Assembly: GCF_002813775.1 (NCBI RefSeq)
Contig: NZ_CP020370.1
Coordinates: forward strand, 2,071,501 to 2,135,500
Length of the DNA stretch: 64,000 nucleotides
From: Candidatus Thiodictyon syntrophicum
GTDB taxonomy: Bacteria > Pseudomonadota > Gammaproteobacteria > Chromatiales > Chromatiaceae
Direction: 5' to 3'
In this document: in pieces, positions 34,021 through 42,908 of the stretch
Layout: every line of letters starts with the position of its first letter
How positions within the stretch are numbered: the first letter of the stretch is position 1
Notes under the pieces: model-generated
What the model was told of the DNA's origin: nothing
Database searches by the model: none
What the model saw: the letters and a program-made list of their open reading frames with translations, nothing else
Made by a program: the position numbers and the translations under genes

Positions 34021-35073
34021 TCAGGCCTGTCCTTGCAGATAGGCGCGCAGTCCCAGCACGGTGTTGGGCGACACATCGAAGGGAGCAGGGGCCTCGAGGA
34101 GGGCATAGTAGCGGTCCGGGCGGGTCGGAAAGGGCTGCACGGGCACGCAGGCGAGGCACCAAGCCGCCGCGTCGAGCACGGCCTCGCCCTGCTCCTGCGC
34201 GAAGAAGGTGGCGGCCTGCCGCCGCTCCAGGCGCTCCACCACCGTCGGCGGGGCCCCCGCGATCCGCGCCATGGTGGCCTGCGCGGCGAGCGCGGCGGCG
34301 CTGAAGGTCAGCAACAGACGGCCCCGGCCGTGCTCGTCCACCAGCATGAAGCCGTCCAGCGGGTCGGCAATCACGTAATACTCGATGATGTCCAAATCCT
34401 CGCACAGGTGGGCGAAGAGGTCACAGAAGCCCGGGTCCTCCCAGTCCATGAGAATCTCGGCACGCAAGGCCTGGCGGACCAGGCGGGAGGCGTCGGCGAT
34501 GAAGGCCCGCTGATAGCGCGCAATGCGCTCGCGCAGGAGGCTGACGCAGTTGCGGGCGCCCTTAGGCAGGAAGAAGTCGATCAGGTCCTCGTTGAAGGCG
34601 GCGACCGCGTGCGCCTCGCTGGCCTGGCCGGTCAGCAGGATTTTCCGGCAGGGCAGGTGGGCGAGCCGTCGGCATAGTTCCAGGCCGTCCATCTCCGGCA
34701 TGTCGTAGTCCACCACTATGACACTTACAGGGTTGAAACGGTGCCGTCCAAAGACCCGCATCAACAGCATCGTCTTGTCCAGCGACAGCATCTGCTCGAG
34801 CTGCGGGTCAGCGAAGCGGCCCGTGTAACTGCTCCAGCACTCGACCTGGAGCTGGGTCTCCAACCGGCCCCGGGCGATATCGGTCAGCAAGGCCCCGGGC
34901 GATGCGTAACACGAGATGGGGAAGTTGGCGTTCAGGCCCGGCGGGAAGTATTTGAGAAAATTGGGATCATCATCGACGAACACGACTCGCGTCGGGTGAA
35001 AGAACGGCAGGCACCCGGTGTCCGGCGTCGGCGGACCCTTGAGGTGCGGCAAGGATTTCTTGTTGTTCAACAC
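34021..35073 (-). CDS. lqsR: LqsR-like response regulator of the hydroxyketone quorum-sensing locus
   Basis: About 350 residues from a GTG at 35073. Receiver domain: acidic pocket VFVDDDPNF (about 32-40), phosphorylation site Asp122 in VVDYDMPEMDG, and conserved lysine in FFLPKG. Between the acidic pocket and the phosphorylated aspartate there are about 40 residues more than in ordinary receivers. The C-terminal half (about 180-350: EYYVIADPLDGFMLVDEHG, YYALLEAPAPFDVSPNTVLG) is no known DNA-binding domain. It is divergent from lqsA and near lqsS, as LqsR is in Legionella. Start codon and exact orthology are less certain than the receiver itself. Confidence 0.75.
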   Translation of the reverse strand: MLNNKKSLPHLKGPPTPDTGCLPFFHPTRVVFVDDDPNFLKYFPPGLNANFPISCYASPGALLTDIARGRLETQLQVECWSSYTGRFADPQLEQMLSLDKTMLLMRVFGRHRFNPVSVIVVDYDMPEMDGLELCRRLAHLPCRKILLTGQASEAHAVAAFNEDLIDFFLPKGARNCVSLLRERIARYQRAFIADASRLVRQALRAEILMDWEDPGFCDLFAHLCEDLDIIEYYVIADPLDGFMLVDEHGRGRLLLTFSAAALAAQATMARIAGAPPTVVERLERRQAATFFAQEQGEAVLDAAAWCLACVPVQPFPTRPDRYYALLEAPAPFDVSPNTVLGLRAYLQGQA

Positions 35074-35414
35074 GGTATTGGCCCGCTTTTTGGCGTTCGT
35101 CGGGCGGATCTTACCATCGGACGGGCTGGCTCGTGTCGCTCGCCCCGCCTGTCTTTCGCGGGGTCCGCGGTCGAGCGCCGACAGCCGCCGCGCGGGTCGC
35201 CGCGCGGGTCGCTCGAAAAAAAAGGCCTGCGCACCTGATCGCGAGGCGTGCCCCGCGCCGCTTTCCTGTCTAGACTGTGTCCGGGGCCCTGGGCGCACCG
35301 CCCCGGTCCCAAGGTTCCAACCACTGCCTGCGAGGCAGTCCACACCGGAGCCGGGCGGGAAACCGCTGACCTCCTGTCCGTTGCTCCGATTCACGCAACC
35401 GACAGGACATCCCG
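35074..35414. other. divergent intergenic region lqsR-lqsA
   Basis: 341 bases between the start of the regulator gene and the start of the autoinducer synthase gene. It must carry both promoters. I see GC-rich stretches (GCCGCGCGGGTCGCCGCGCG) and a CTAGACTGTGTCCGG block but no site I can assign. Confidence 0.5.
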
Positions 35415-36755
35415 ATGACGACTAGAGCGCCCCGTTGCCTTCTTTCGCGTTCCTTCCCGCTCCCGCCCCTCACTGCTGCACGTATCGATCGATTCGAGGC
35501 TGAGATGGCTTATGCCGACACCACGGCCCGCTCGCTCGTGCTCGGACCAGCGCCCGCTCCGGGCGACATCAATCTCAGATCAAACGATTACCTATCCCTC
35601 GGACGCCACCCTGAACTCGTCGATGCCCAGGTAAAGGCACTGGTGGAAAGCGGGAACGGGGAGATGATGTCGGCGGTCTTTCTGAATCCCGGTAATCCGC
35701 AGTTTGATCTGGAGCGAAAGTTCGCCGATCTGCTCCATGCCGAGGGCGCTGTCCTATTCCAGTCCGGCTATCAAGCCAATACCGGTTTGCTGGAGGCTGT
35801 GGCCTGCCCCGGACTGCCGGTTTACATCGACCAGATGGCCCATGCGTCGCTGTATCAGGGCGTAATGATCGCGGGCGCCGACCTCAGGCCATTTCGCCAC
35901 AGCGATGTGGAACATCTGCTACGGCAGTTGCGCAGATATGGGCCGGGCATTATTCTGATGGAAACGGTCTACAGCACTGACGGCAGCCTGGGGCCAATTG
36001 CGGAGATAATGGATGCCGCCGAGGAGTTTGGGTGCATTTTGATTGCGGATGAATCACACTCGTTAGGCACCCACGGTCCCGGTGGTGCCGGCCTGGTGGT
36101 GGCACTCGGCCTTCAGGACCGGGTGCATTTTCGCACGGCCAGTCTGGCGAAGGCGTTCTGCGGGCGGGCGGGGCTGGTGGCCTGCCCCCGGCGCCTGGCG
36201 CCGTACCTCAGGTTTACGAGCGCGCCGAGTATCTTTTCAAGTGCCGTCATGCCCCACGAGTTGGTTGGCTTTGCCAGGACGATTGACATCGTGCAGCGGG
36301 ATGAATACCGTCGGGTCCGTCTCCACCGCAACGCCGATCGCCTGCGCTCCAACCTCGATGCGCTCGGTTACAACGTCTCGGCGAGTGCCTCACAAATCAT
36401 CGCCCTGGAGGCCGGAAGCGAACAGAGTGTGGTGCGGCTGGGACAGGCGCTGAACGCGCGCGGGGTCTATGGTTCGCCCTTCTTCGCTCCGGCTACACCC
36501 AAGCATCGCGCCTGTATCCGGCTGTCGGTAAACGCGGCGCTGGTCGATGATGATCTGGAGAGGATTACGGCGGTCTGCGGTGAGATTCGCGCAGCGGTGG
36601 GGTTGGCGGAGTGGGCTTCGACGCGGCGCAAGGGCCGCCGCCGAACGCCACTGCAGCGGGAGCCGGCGGGGGCCGGGGCGGGAGGGCATTTGCCCGTGGC
36701 CCAGGCAGTGCGGGATGAAGCGGGGGGCGAGACCGCGCTGCGCCAGGCGGCATAA
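35415..36755 (+). CDS. lqsA: alpha-hydroxyketone autoinducer synthase (LqsA/CqsA family)
   Basis: 446 residues. PLP-dependent alpha-oxoamine-synthase-fold enzyme: LRSNDYLSLGRHPELVDAQ near the start, QSGYQANTGLLEAVA, YIDQMAHASLYQG, the aspartate/histidine DESHSLGTHGPGGAG, and the PLP lysine in TASLAKAFCGRAG. The EMMSAVFLNPGNPQFDLE and SLYQGV features mark LqsA/CqsA and set it apart from KBL, BioF and HemA. It condenses an acyl-CoA with an amino acid on the way to the signal. A CqsS-type kinase lies next to it, which strengthens the call. The last 50 residues are Gly/Arg/Ala-rich and not conserved-looking. Confidence 0.9.
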   Translation: MTTRAPRCLLSRSFPLPPLTAARIDRFEAEMAYADTTARSLVLGPAPAPGDINLRSNDYLSLGRHPELVDAQVKALVESGNGEMMSAVFLNPGNPQFDLERKFADLLHAEGAVLFQSGYQANTGLLEAVACPGLPVYIDQMAHASLYQGVMIAGADLRPFRHSDVEHLLRQLRRYGPGIILMETVYSTDGSLGPIAEIMDAAEEFGCILIADESHSLGTHGPGGAGLVVALGLQDRVHFRTASLAKAFCGRAGLVACPRRLAPYLRFTSAPSIFSSAVMPHELVGFARTIDIVQRDEYRRVRLHRNADRLRSNLDALGYNVSASASQIIALEAGSEQSVVRLGQALNARGVYGSPFFAPATPKHRACIRLSVNAALVDDDLERITAVCGEIRAAVGLAEWASTRRKGRRRTPLQREPAGAGAGGHLPVAQAVRDEAGGETALRQAA

Positions 36756-36779
36756 GGCGACCGGGCGCCGCCCGGTCAG

Positions 36780-38099
36780 TCAATCCGCCGACGGCCGGGC
36801 GGGAAACCGCAGAATCATCTCGGTGAATTTGCCTGGAACGCTACGACAGCGGATATCCCCGCCGAAACGACGCATCACCGATTGACAAAAGTGCAGGCCG
36901 AGCCCGGTGCCGTTGGTCTTGGTGGAGAAAAAGGCTGTGAAAATTGCAGTCTGCAGGTCGCGCGCGATCCCCTGCCCATTATCGCGAAAGTGCAGACAAT
37001 GAACCTGGTGGCCAGGGACGGCCCAGATCCTGATTTCGCCGCTGTCGGTACGACCGGCGGCCTGGATTGCATAGATGCTGTTTTTCAATAGATTGAAAAC
37101 CAGATGGTGGAAGAGTAACGGGATGACCTGGATGGGCACGCTCGTCGTCCGCGAAATCCGCAGCCACTGCCGTTGGGCCTGGTCTCGGAAGGGATACCGA
37201 TCAAGGGCTTCAGTGGTCAGGGTCATGGCGTCCACCGCCCGGGATTCATCGGCACCAAAAGGGCGCAGTCCGGCGTTGGCAAGCGCCAGGTCGATGATCA
37301 TGAAGGCGTGCTCGACTTCCCGGCCGATCATCGTCGGCGCCTCGGCCAATAGTTCGCGCTCCGCGCCCCCAATCGGTGTATGGTCGTCGGCGCTTGCCTG
37401 TGCCTCGTCGAGCGCGAGCAGCCGCGGAAGTTTGCCGCCGACGATGTGCGATGCAGCCTCGATCGTCATCAATGGGGTTCGCAGTTCATGGGCGATATGG
37501 CTGCCGAGGGCGATGGCGGCAGCGATCTTTGCGCGCTTCTCCCGCGCGAGTTCGCGATTGAAGAGGCTGGTGGTTACGACCGCGAACAGGTAGACTGGAA
37601 ATTGCTCAGCGAGTTGGGGCCAGGGCACGGGCTGGATACTGGTAAGGGAGTATGCCAGGAACGCGGCGCCGATGCCAAGGGAGAGCATTAAAATGGCATT
37701 GAGCACGTCGGAGATCAAGAACACCATCACGATTCCCGCCAACAACGAACCTGACCACACCGTGTTGGCCTGATTGTGCAGAAGCATGAAGGTGAAAAAG
37801 AACGGCGAACAGAGCAAAATGGAGAACCACCAGTAGCCGGGGACGTAACGCCGCGCCGCCGGTGGCCAATACTTGATGATCAGTGCGGGAGCGGCAACGC
37901 ACATGCCGCCGATCCGGATGGCCAGGTTTTCATACGGTTGAGGAAACAGATAATTCCAAACGAAATAAAAAAAGGGGAAGCCGAAAACGCCGAACAGTCC
38001 GAACAGCAGCAGCTTGGGTTCGGCATCTTCTGCTGACTCCACGATGGATTGCACGAGCCGACGATAGAGTTGATGGAGTTGCTTGACCAATTTCAGCAT
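36780..38099 (-). CDS. lqsS: CqsS/LqsS-type hydroxyketone sensor histidine kinase
   Basis: 440 residues. Six membrane spans in the first 170 residues; the segment FGFPFFYFVWNYLFPQPYEN is very close to the opening of Vibrio CqsS. Then HisKA with HIAHELRTPL (phospho-His), a gap segment, and HATPase with N box HLVFNLLKNSIYAIQ and G boxes DNGQGIA and GTGLGLHFC. The final MRRFGGDIRCRS also matches CqsS. Unlike Vibrio CqsS there is no C-terminal receiver, so phosphate should pass straight to a separate regulator such as that at 34021. Convergent with lqsA, stops 24 bases apart. Confidence 0.93.
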   Translation of the reverse strand: MLKLVKQLHQLYRRLVQSIVESAEDAEPKLLLFGLFGVFGFPFFYFVWNYLFPQPYENLAIRIGGMCVAAPALIIKYWPPAARRYVPGYWWFSILLCSPFFFTFMLLHNQANTVWSGSLLAGIVMVFLISDVLNAILMLSLGIGAAFLAYSLTSIQPVPWPQLAEQFPVYLFAVVTTSLFNRELAREKRAKIAAAIALGSHIAHELRTPLMTIEAASHIVGGKLPRLLALDEAQASADDHTPIGGAERELLAEAPTMIGREVEHAFMIIDLALANAGLRPFGADESRAVDAMTLTTEALDRYPFRDQAQRQWLRISRTTSVPIQVIPLLFHHLVFNLLKNSIYAIQAAGRTDSGEIRIWAVPGHQVHCLHFRDNGQGIARDLQTAIFTAFFSTKTNGTGLGLHFCQSVMRRFGGDIRCRSVPGKFTEMILRFPARPSAD

Positions 38100-38478
38100 G
38101 ACTTTCCCCGGGGGTGGACCGCACGCAGGACCTGTCCCGAATGAAGGGCGCAACGGCGACGGGGCGCGGCTGCCGGCGACACTGGCACCCCGGTTCGGTC
38201 AGTCGGCCGACGGGGCGAGGCCGGAACCCTGGCGCGCGCGTCGATTCCGGCGCAAGGATAGCGCGGGTGCGTCGTCCGCACCGCTTCCACTCGGGCCCCG
38301 AGTTCCTGCCGCCCCGCAAATCCGGTTACGATGCCGCCACTCGTGCGCCCGGCGTCAGGCCCGGCGACCGCCGGTCCGCCAAGGCTACCCCCGGCGGTCA
38401 ATCGTTCGGTGCGCGGGTTCGCCCCCGGTTCCCGTCACCCAGTCCCTCAACCCCCTGCGCGACAGCTTCAGCCAACCA
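38100..38478. other. intergenic region lqsS-recJ
   Basis: 379 bases between divergent lqsS and recJ, GC-rich. It is open in the recJ frame but the translation is basic and unlike RecJ. No repeat or recognised site was found; it should hold both promoters. Confidence 0.4.
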
Positions 38479-40197
38479 GTGACCCCAACCCAGATCCACC
38501 GCGTCCCGACCAATCCCACTGCGGCTCCACCCGCCAACCCCGCGGACCTGCTGCGCCAACTTTATGCCTGCCGCGGCCAGGCGGAGTCCGAGTCGGAGTT
38601 GGGGCTCGCCGGGCTTGCGCCCTATCAATCCCTGGCGGGACTGGAGGCGGCGGTGGCGCTGCTCGCCGCCAACCTGGGCGCGGGTGGCTCGATCCTGGTG
38701 GTCGGCGACTATGACGCGGACGGGGCGACCGGCAGTGCGCTCGCCGTGCTCGGGTTGCGCGCCCTGGGCGCCCCCGCGGTGTCCTATCTGGTACCGAGTC
38801 GCTTTGCCTACGGTTACGGTCTGAGCCCGCCGGTGGTGGACGCGGCGGCGGCGCTCGCGCCTAAGCTCCTGATCACCGTGGACAACGGCATCGCCGGTGT
38901 CGCCGGGGTGGAGCGCGCCAATCAACTCGGCATCCCGGTGCTGATCACCGATCACCACCAGGCCGGGGCGGTGCTGCCGGCGGCGGCGGCCATCGTTAAC
39001 CCCAACCAGCCCGGCTGCGGTTTCCCGAGCAAGCACCTGGCAGGGGTCGGGGTGGTCTTTTATGTGCTGGTCGCCCTGCGCGCCCAACTGCGGGCAGCGG
39101 GCTGGTTCAGCGCCGCGCGACCGGAGCCGAATCTGGCCGAGTATCTGGACCTGGTGGCCCTGGGCACGGTGGCGGACGTGGTGACGCTCGATCGCAACAA
39201 CCGCATCCTGGTCGAGCAAGGGCTGCGGCGTATCCGTGCCGGCCGCTGTCGGCCCGGTATCCGCGCCCTGCTCCAGGTGGCGGGGCGGGACCCGGCGCGG
39301 GCCACGGCGACTGATCTCGGGTTCTTCGTCGGCCCCCGGCTCAACGCCGCCGGGCGGCTCACCGAGATGACCCTCGGGGTGGAGTGCCTGCTGTGCGACG
39401 AGCCCGCCCGTGCCCTGGACCTGGCCGGTCAGCTCGACGGGCTCAACCGGCAGCGCCGCGAGATCGAGGGCACGATGCGTGAGCAGGCCGAGACCCTGGT
39501 GGAGCGCATTCAACTGCGCGGTGACGACCTGCCGCCGGCCTTTTGTCTCTATGGCAAGGGCTGGCACCAGGGGGTGTCCGGGATCGTCGCCGCCCGCATC
39601 CGGGAGCGCTATCATCGGCCCTGCATCGCCTTCGCGGACGCCGGGGAGGGGGTCCTGCGCGGCTCTGCCCGCTCGGTGGACGGCCTGAACATCCGCGACG
39701 CCATCGATTTGGTGGATCGGCGGCGGCCCGGGCTCATCGAACGCTTCGGCGGCCACGCCATGGCGGCGGGGCTGACCCTGCGCACCGCGGCCCTGGCCGA
39801 TTTCCGCGCCGCCTTCCGGGAGGCGGTGCGCGAGCAGCTCGGCGAGGCCCCGGTGGTACGCCAGATCCGCTCCGACGGTGAACTGCCCGCGCGGCTCATG
39901 AACCTGGAGACCGCCGAGGTCCTGCGTCTGGGCGGACCCTGGGGCAAGGGGTTCCCCGAACCCCTGTTCGACGGCGAGTTCGAGGTGGTCCAGGCGCGCC
40001 TGGTGGGTGAGCGGCACCTGAAGCTGCGGCTCAAGCCCGAGCGCGGCCCCTTTCTCGACGCCATCGGTTTCGGACTCGGTGAGCGGCTGGAGCAGGCGCG
40101 CGGCTGCGTGCGCCTTGCCTACCGGTTGGATGTCAATGAATATAGGGGGGAACGCGCCCCCCAACTGATCCTGGAGCACCTGCAATCGACCACCTAG
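38479..40197 (+). CDS. recJ: single-stranded-DNA-specific exonuclease RecJ
   Basis: About 572 residues. DHH-family motifs in order: VVGDYDADGATGSA (motif I), ITVDNGIAG (II), ITDHHQAG (III, DHH), and VALGTVADVV (IV); the DHHA1 domain follows with GWHQGVSGIVAARI and FGGHAMAAGLTL, and an OB-type end. 5'-3' exonuclease of recombination and mismatch repair. The start is unsure: GTG 38479 gives a normal N-terminus but has no clear ribosome site. Its 3' end overlaps the probable start of darP. Confidence 0.94.
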   Translation: MTPTQIHRVPTNPTAAPPANPADLLRQLYACRGQAESESELGLAGLAPYQSLAGLEAAVALLAANLGAGGSILVVGDYDADGATGSALAVLGLRALGAPAVSYLVPSRFAYGYGLSPPVVDAAAALAPKLLITVDNGIAGVAGVERANQLGIPVLITDHHQAGAVLPAAAAIVNPNQPGCGFPSKHLAGVGVVFYVLVALRAQLRAAGWFSAARPEPNLAEYLDLVALGTVADVVTLDRNNRILVEQGLRRIRAGRCRPGIRALLQVAGRDPARATATDLGFFVGPRLNAAGRLTEMTLGVECLLCDEPARALDLAGQLDGLNRQRREIEGTMREQAETLVERIQLRGDDLPPAFCLYGKGWHQGVSGIVAARIRERYHRPCIAFADAGEGVLRGSARSVDGLNIRDAIDLVDRRRPGLIERFGGHAMAAGLTLRTAALADFRAAFREAVREQLGEAPVVRQIRSDGELPARLMNLETAEVLRLGGPWGKGFPEPLFDGEFEVVQARLVGERHLKLRLKPERGPFLDAIGFGLGERLEQARGCVRLAYRLDVNEYRGERAPQLILEHLQSTT

Positions 40198-40829
40198 ACG
40201 ATGACCCGGACCGCCCGGACCCCTGGGAGACGGACGACGGCGATGACCGCGACGCGACCGACCCCGGTCCGCCCCAGGGCGCCGACGCGCACCTGCAAGA
40301 CGAGGAGGAAGCGCCCGCCGGCCCCAGCAAGAGCCACTTCAAGCGCGAGCACCAGGCGCTCCAGGCCCTGGCCGAGCGCCTGACCGCCATGCCGCGGGTC
40401 GAACTGGAACGGCTGCGGCTCAGCGCCGTGACCTGGGCGGCAATCGAGGAGACGGCCCGCATCAAGGACATTCGCGCCCGCGGCCGACACTACAAGCGCA
40501 TCGCCAACCTGCTGGAGCGCGAGGACATGCACGCCGTTCACGCCCTGATGGACCAGGCGCAGGAGCGCGAGCGCGCGGACGCCGCCCGCCACCACCGGTT
40601 GGAGCGCTGGCGCGAGCGCCTGATCGGCGAGGGCGACGCCGCCTTGAGCGAGTTCCTGGACGAGTATCCGGACGCCGACCGCCAGCAATTGCGCACCCTG
40701 GTACGCGCCGCCAAGCGTGACACCGAGCGCGGGCGCCTGGAGGCGCCGCGCAAGCTGTTCCGGTTTCTGCGGGGGGTGGTGGAGGCGCAGCCGGATCGGG
40801 ACGATGAAACCGAAGATGAAAACGAGTGA
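40185..40829 (+). CDS. darP: ribosome biogenesis protein DarP (YjgA, DUF615)
   Basis: The family is clear from IKDIRARGRHYKRIANLL and YPDADRQQLRTLVRAAKRD; DarP joins 50S subunit assembly. The first ATG in frame (40389) would give 146 residues and would cut off conserved sequence: upstream the same frame continues with an acidic N-terminus and KSHFKREHQALQALAERL, which fits the N-terminal helix of E. coli DarP. No ATG, GTG or TTG exists between the stop at 40143-40145 and 40389. The best start is ATC at 40185, with GGAG eight bases before it, inside the end of recJ. The 5' end is therefore uncertain. Confidence 0.85.
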   Translation: MDHLDDDPDRPDPWETDDGDDRDATDPGPPQGADAHLQDEEEAPAGPSKSHFKREHQALQALAERLTAMPRVELERLRLSAVTWAAIEETARIKDIRARGRHYKRIANLLEREDMHAVHALMDQAQERERADAARHHRLERWRERLIGEGDAALSEFLDEYPDADRQQLRTLVRAAKRDTERGRLEAPRKLFRFLRGVVEAQPDRDDETEDENE

Positions 40830-40857
40830 GTACAACTGAGGGACGGATTTTCCTGCG

Positions 40858-41047
40858 CCCCGCTGAAGCCCCGAAGGGGCGTCACATACCAGCCCAGGGC
40901 AACGCCCTGGGTATGAGGTATGAGTGAGCCTAGCCCTGAAAGGGCGTGACATAAAGGTCTGCGCCACTATGTCACGCCCTTTCAGGGCTAGGCCGATTAA
41001 ACTTTCCCAGGGCGTTGCCCTGGGCTGGTATGTTCGACCCCGTTGGG
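40858..41047. repeat. repeat family H, multi-module array
   Basis: Modules CCCCGAAGGGGCGTCACATA, CAGCCCAGGGCAACGCCCTGG (first 20 bases shown by type), and CTAGCCCTGAAAGGGCGTGA occur, then the same modules in inverse orientation (TGTCACGCCCTTTCAGGGCT; CCCAGGGCGTTGCCCTGGGC), ending near GACCCCGTTGGGGTC. The single site at 10488-10567 has two of the modules. It fills the gap between darP and the DUF4124 gene. Confidence 0.8.
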
Positions 41048-41131
41048 GTCGGCATGCAGATCAACGCAATTGCGCAGCTAAGATGGCGGCAGCGTTTTCG
41101 GTGACTGTGAGTCTTTGTTAAGGAGGTCAGT

Positions 41132-41677
41132 ATGCATTTCCCGATCTCAATCCTGAGGCTGTTCGCGGTCGGCCTGGTCGGCCTGGCGGCAGCCTGGAGT
41201 CTCGACGCGGCGGCCGAGGAGGCCGCGGTGCAGGTCTATGAATGCCATCAGGGCGGGCAGGTGACCTTCTCCGATGAGCCCTGCGCCGGGCGCGAGCAGA
41301 CCCTGGAAGTGGATTATTCCCGCCCGGATGCCGCCCAGGCGCGGGCCGCCGCCCAGTCCGCCGCGGCGCGGGAGTATCAGGCGGGGACGGTGGCGCAGGG
41401 CTACGTGCTCGATAGCGAGATCCTGAGCCTGGAGCAGCAGATCACGAACCAGGAGACGGAGCGTGATGCCCGCATCGCCGCCCTGCGCAACCAATTGGCC
41501 CAGGGCACCGAAGGGACCGACACCGCCGCCTGGGAGGCGTCGTTGAATCAACAGATCGCCTCGACCTACGAGGGCTACACCGACAACCTCCTGGCCCAGC
41601 GGGCGCGGCTGGGCACGCTCAAGGCCCAGCGCGAGGCGCTGGGGCGCGAGCCCCCGCGGTCCGGGCCGGCGCCTTAG
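41132..41677 (+). CDS. exported DUF4124 protein with coiled coil
   Basis: 181 residues: signal peptide (ILRLFAVGLVGLAAAWSLDA), a DUF4124 module (VYECHQGGQVTFSDEPC, two cysteines likely to form a disulfide), then an alanine/glutamine-rich coiled coil (about 70-165: ILSLEQQITNQETERDARIA). Good ribosome site AAGGAGG before ATG 41132. DUF4124 proteins are periplasmic and of unknown role. Confidence 0.88.
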   Translation: MHFPISILRLFAVGLVGLAAAWSLDAAAEEAAVQVYECHQGGQVTFSDEPCAGREQTLEVDYSRPDAAQARAAAQSAAAREYQAGTVAQGYVLDSEILSLEQQITNQETERDARIAALRNQLAQGTEGTDTAAWEASLNQQIASTYEGYTDNLLAQRARLGTLKAQREALGREPPRSGPAP

Positions 41678-41696
41678 CTGAAGAAAGAGTATCCGG

Positions 41697-41825
41697 CCGC
41701 AAATGAACGCAAATAAGCGCAAATAAATCGGATAGTTGGCATCGTCCCGGGCGTCACCCGGACGGTCAACGGGCAGCCAAGGCCAAGGTTGTAATTATTT
41801 GCGTCAATTTGCGTTCATTTGCGGC
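41697..41825. repeat. inverted repeat family B, third copy
   Basis: Arms CCGCAAATGAACGCAAATAA with GCGCAAATAAA (41697-41726) and TTATTTGCGTCAATTTGCGT with TCATTTGCGGC (41796-41825), about 70-base loop. Lies between the convergent DUF4124 and pdxA genes, where it could end transcription from both sides. Confidence 0.85.
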
Positions 41826-41891
41826 TAAACAGCTCTTCCTAGGGTTTCTTGGCCTTTGCTCACCGGCCCGACTGGAATCGGCAGTCGCGCC

Positions 41892-42908
41892 TCAAGGTAT
41901 CATCTGTTGCGTCTGTCGATAGGCGGGCGCATAGCGCGCCGCCACCAGCAGCGATTCGATCATGCCCACCGGGCTCGCCGTCCCCTGCCAGGCGATGTCG
42001 AAGGCGGTGCCGTGGTCGACGCTCAGGCGCAGAAAGGGCAGCCCCAGGGTCAGTGAGATGGTGCGCTCGAAGTCCAGGGTCTTGGTGGCGATATGGCCCT
42101 GGTCGTGGTAGAGCGCCAGGACGGCCGCGTAGCGCCCGGTCTTGGCCTGATGGAAGACCGAATCGGGGCCGATGGGGCCGGCGACGCGCCACCCCCGGGC
42201 CCGCGCCTCGGCGACGGCCGGCGCCACCTCCCGAACCTCTTCATCGCCGAACAGGCCGTGCTCCCCGCAATGGGGGTTGAGGCCCGCGACCGCGAGTTCG
42301 CCGCCGCCCAGACCGAGTTGGTCCATGGCCTGATGACAGCGTGCGATGTAGTCGAGCAACCGCGCCCGCGTGACCAGGGCGCAGGAGTCGCGCAGCGAGA
42401 CATGGCGGCTTAAGAAAAACACCCGCAGGCCGAGCGTCTCGAACATCGTCAGCGGGTCATGGGCCCCGGTCAGGGCCGCCAGCATCTCGGTATGGCCGAT
42501 ATAGGGCACGCCGGCCGCCTGGATCGACTCCTTGTTGATCGGGGCGGTGTCGAGCGCCGCGACCTCACCCCGCAGGGCCGCCTGCACGGCCGCCTCGATA
42601 TAGTCCCAGGCGGCCTGCCCGCAGCGGGCCTGGACCTGGCCCGGCACGAAGGCCGCCGGGTCGGCGTTGGCGAAGTCGATGACCTCGATCGACCCCGGCG
42701 CATAACGCGCCTCGTCCCCGCGGTGGATGGCCCGGACCGCAAGTCCCAGGCGCGCCTCCCGGACCGCCTTTTCGACCACCCGGGCGTCGCCGTAGACCAG
42801 GCAGCGGACGGCCTCCTCGACGCGCGGGTCGGCGAGGGCGCGGACCAGGATCTCGGGGCCGACCCCGGCCGGATCGCCCAGGGTGACGGCGATGATGGGC
42901 TTGCTCAT
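41892..42908 (-). CDS. pdxA: 4-hydroxythreonine-4-phosphate dehydrogenase
   Basis: 338 residues. PdxA marks: VTLGDPAGVGPEI at the start, YIGHTEMLA, LNPHCGEHGLFGDEE, the metal-site HDQGHIATK and DHGTAFDIAW near the end. Oxidises 4-phosphohydroxy-L-threonine in vitamin B6 synthesis. Its ATG overlaps the stop of the ABC ATPase gene upstream (42905-42908), so it is co-translated with a metal transporter, an odd pairing. PdxA2-type enzymes with other substrates exist, so the exact reaction is not proved. Confidence 0.93.
   Translation of the reverse strand: MSKPIIAVTLGDPAGVGPEILVRALADPRVEEAVRCLVYGDARVVEKAVREARLGLAVRAIHRGDEARYAPGSIEVIDFANADPAAFVPGQVQARCGQAAWDYIEAAVQAALRGEVAALDTAPINKESIQAAGVPYIGHTEMLAALTGAHDPLTMFETLGLRVFFLSRHVSLRDSCALVTRARLLDYIARCHQAMDQLGLGGGELAVAGLNPHCGEHGLFGDEEVREVAPAVAEARARGWRVAGPIGPDSVFHQAKTGRYAAVLALYHDQGHIATKTLDFERTISLTLGLPFLRLSVDHGTAFDIAWQGTASPVGMIESLLVAARYAPAYRQTQQMIP

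Noticed and set aside
40201-40383. 60-codon frame starting ATG just after recJ
   Set aside because: It lies in the recJ frame and gives a Thr/Arg/Pro-rich sequence; the DarP frame across the same bases fits the family.
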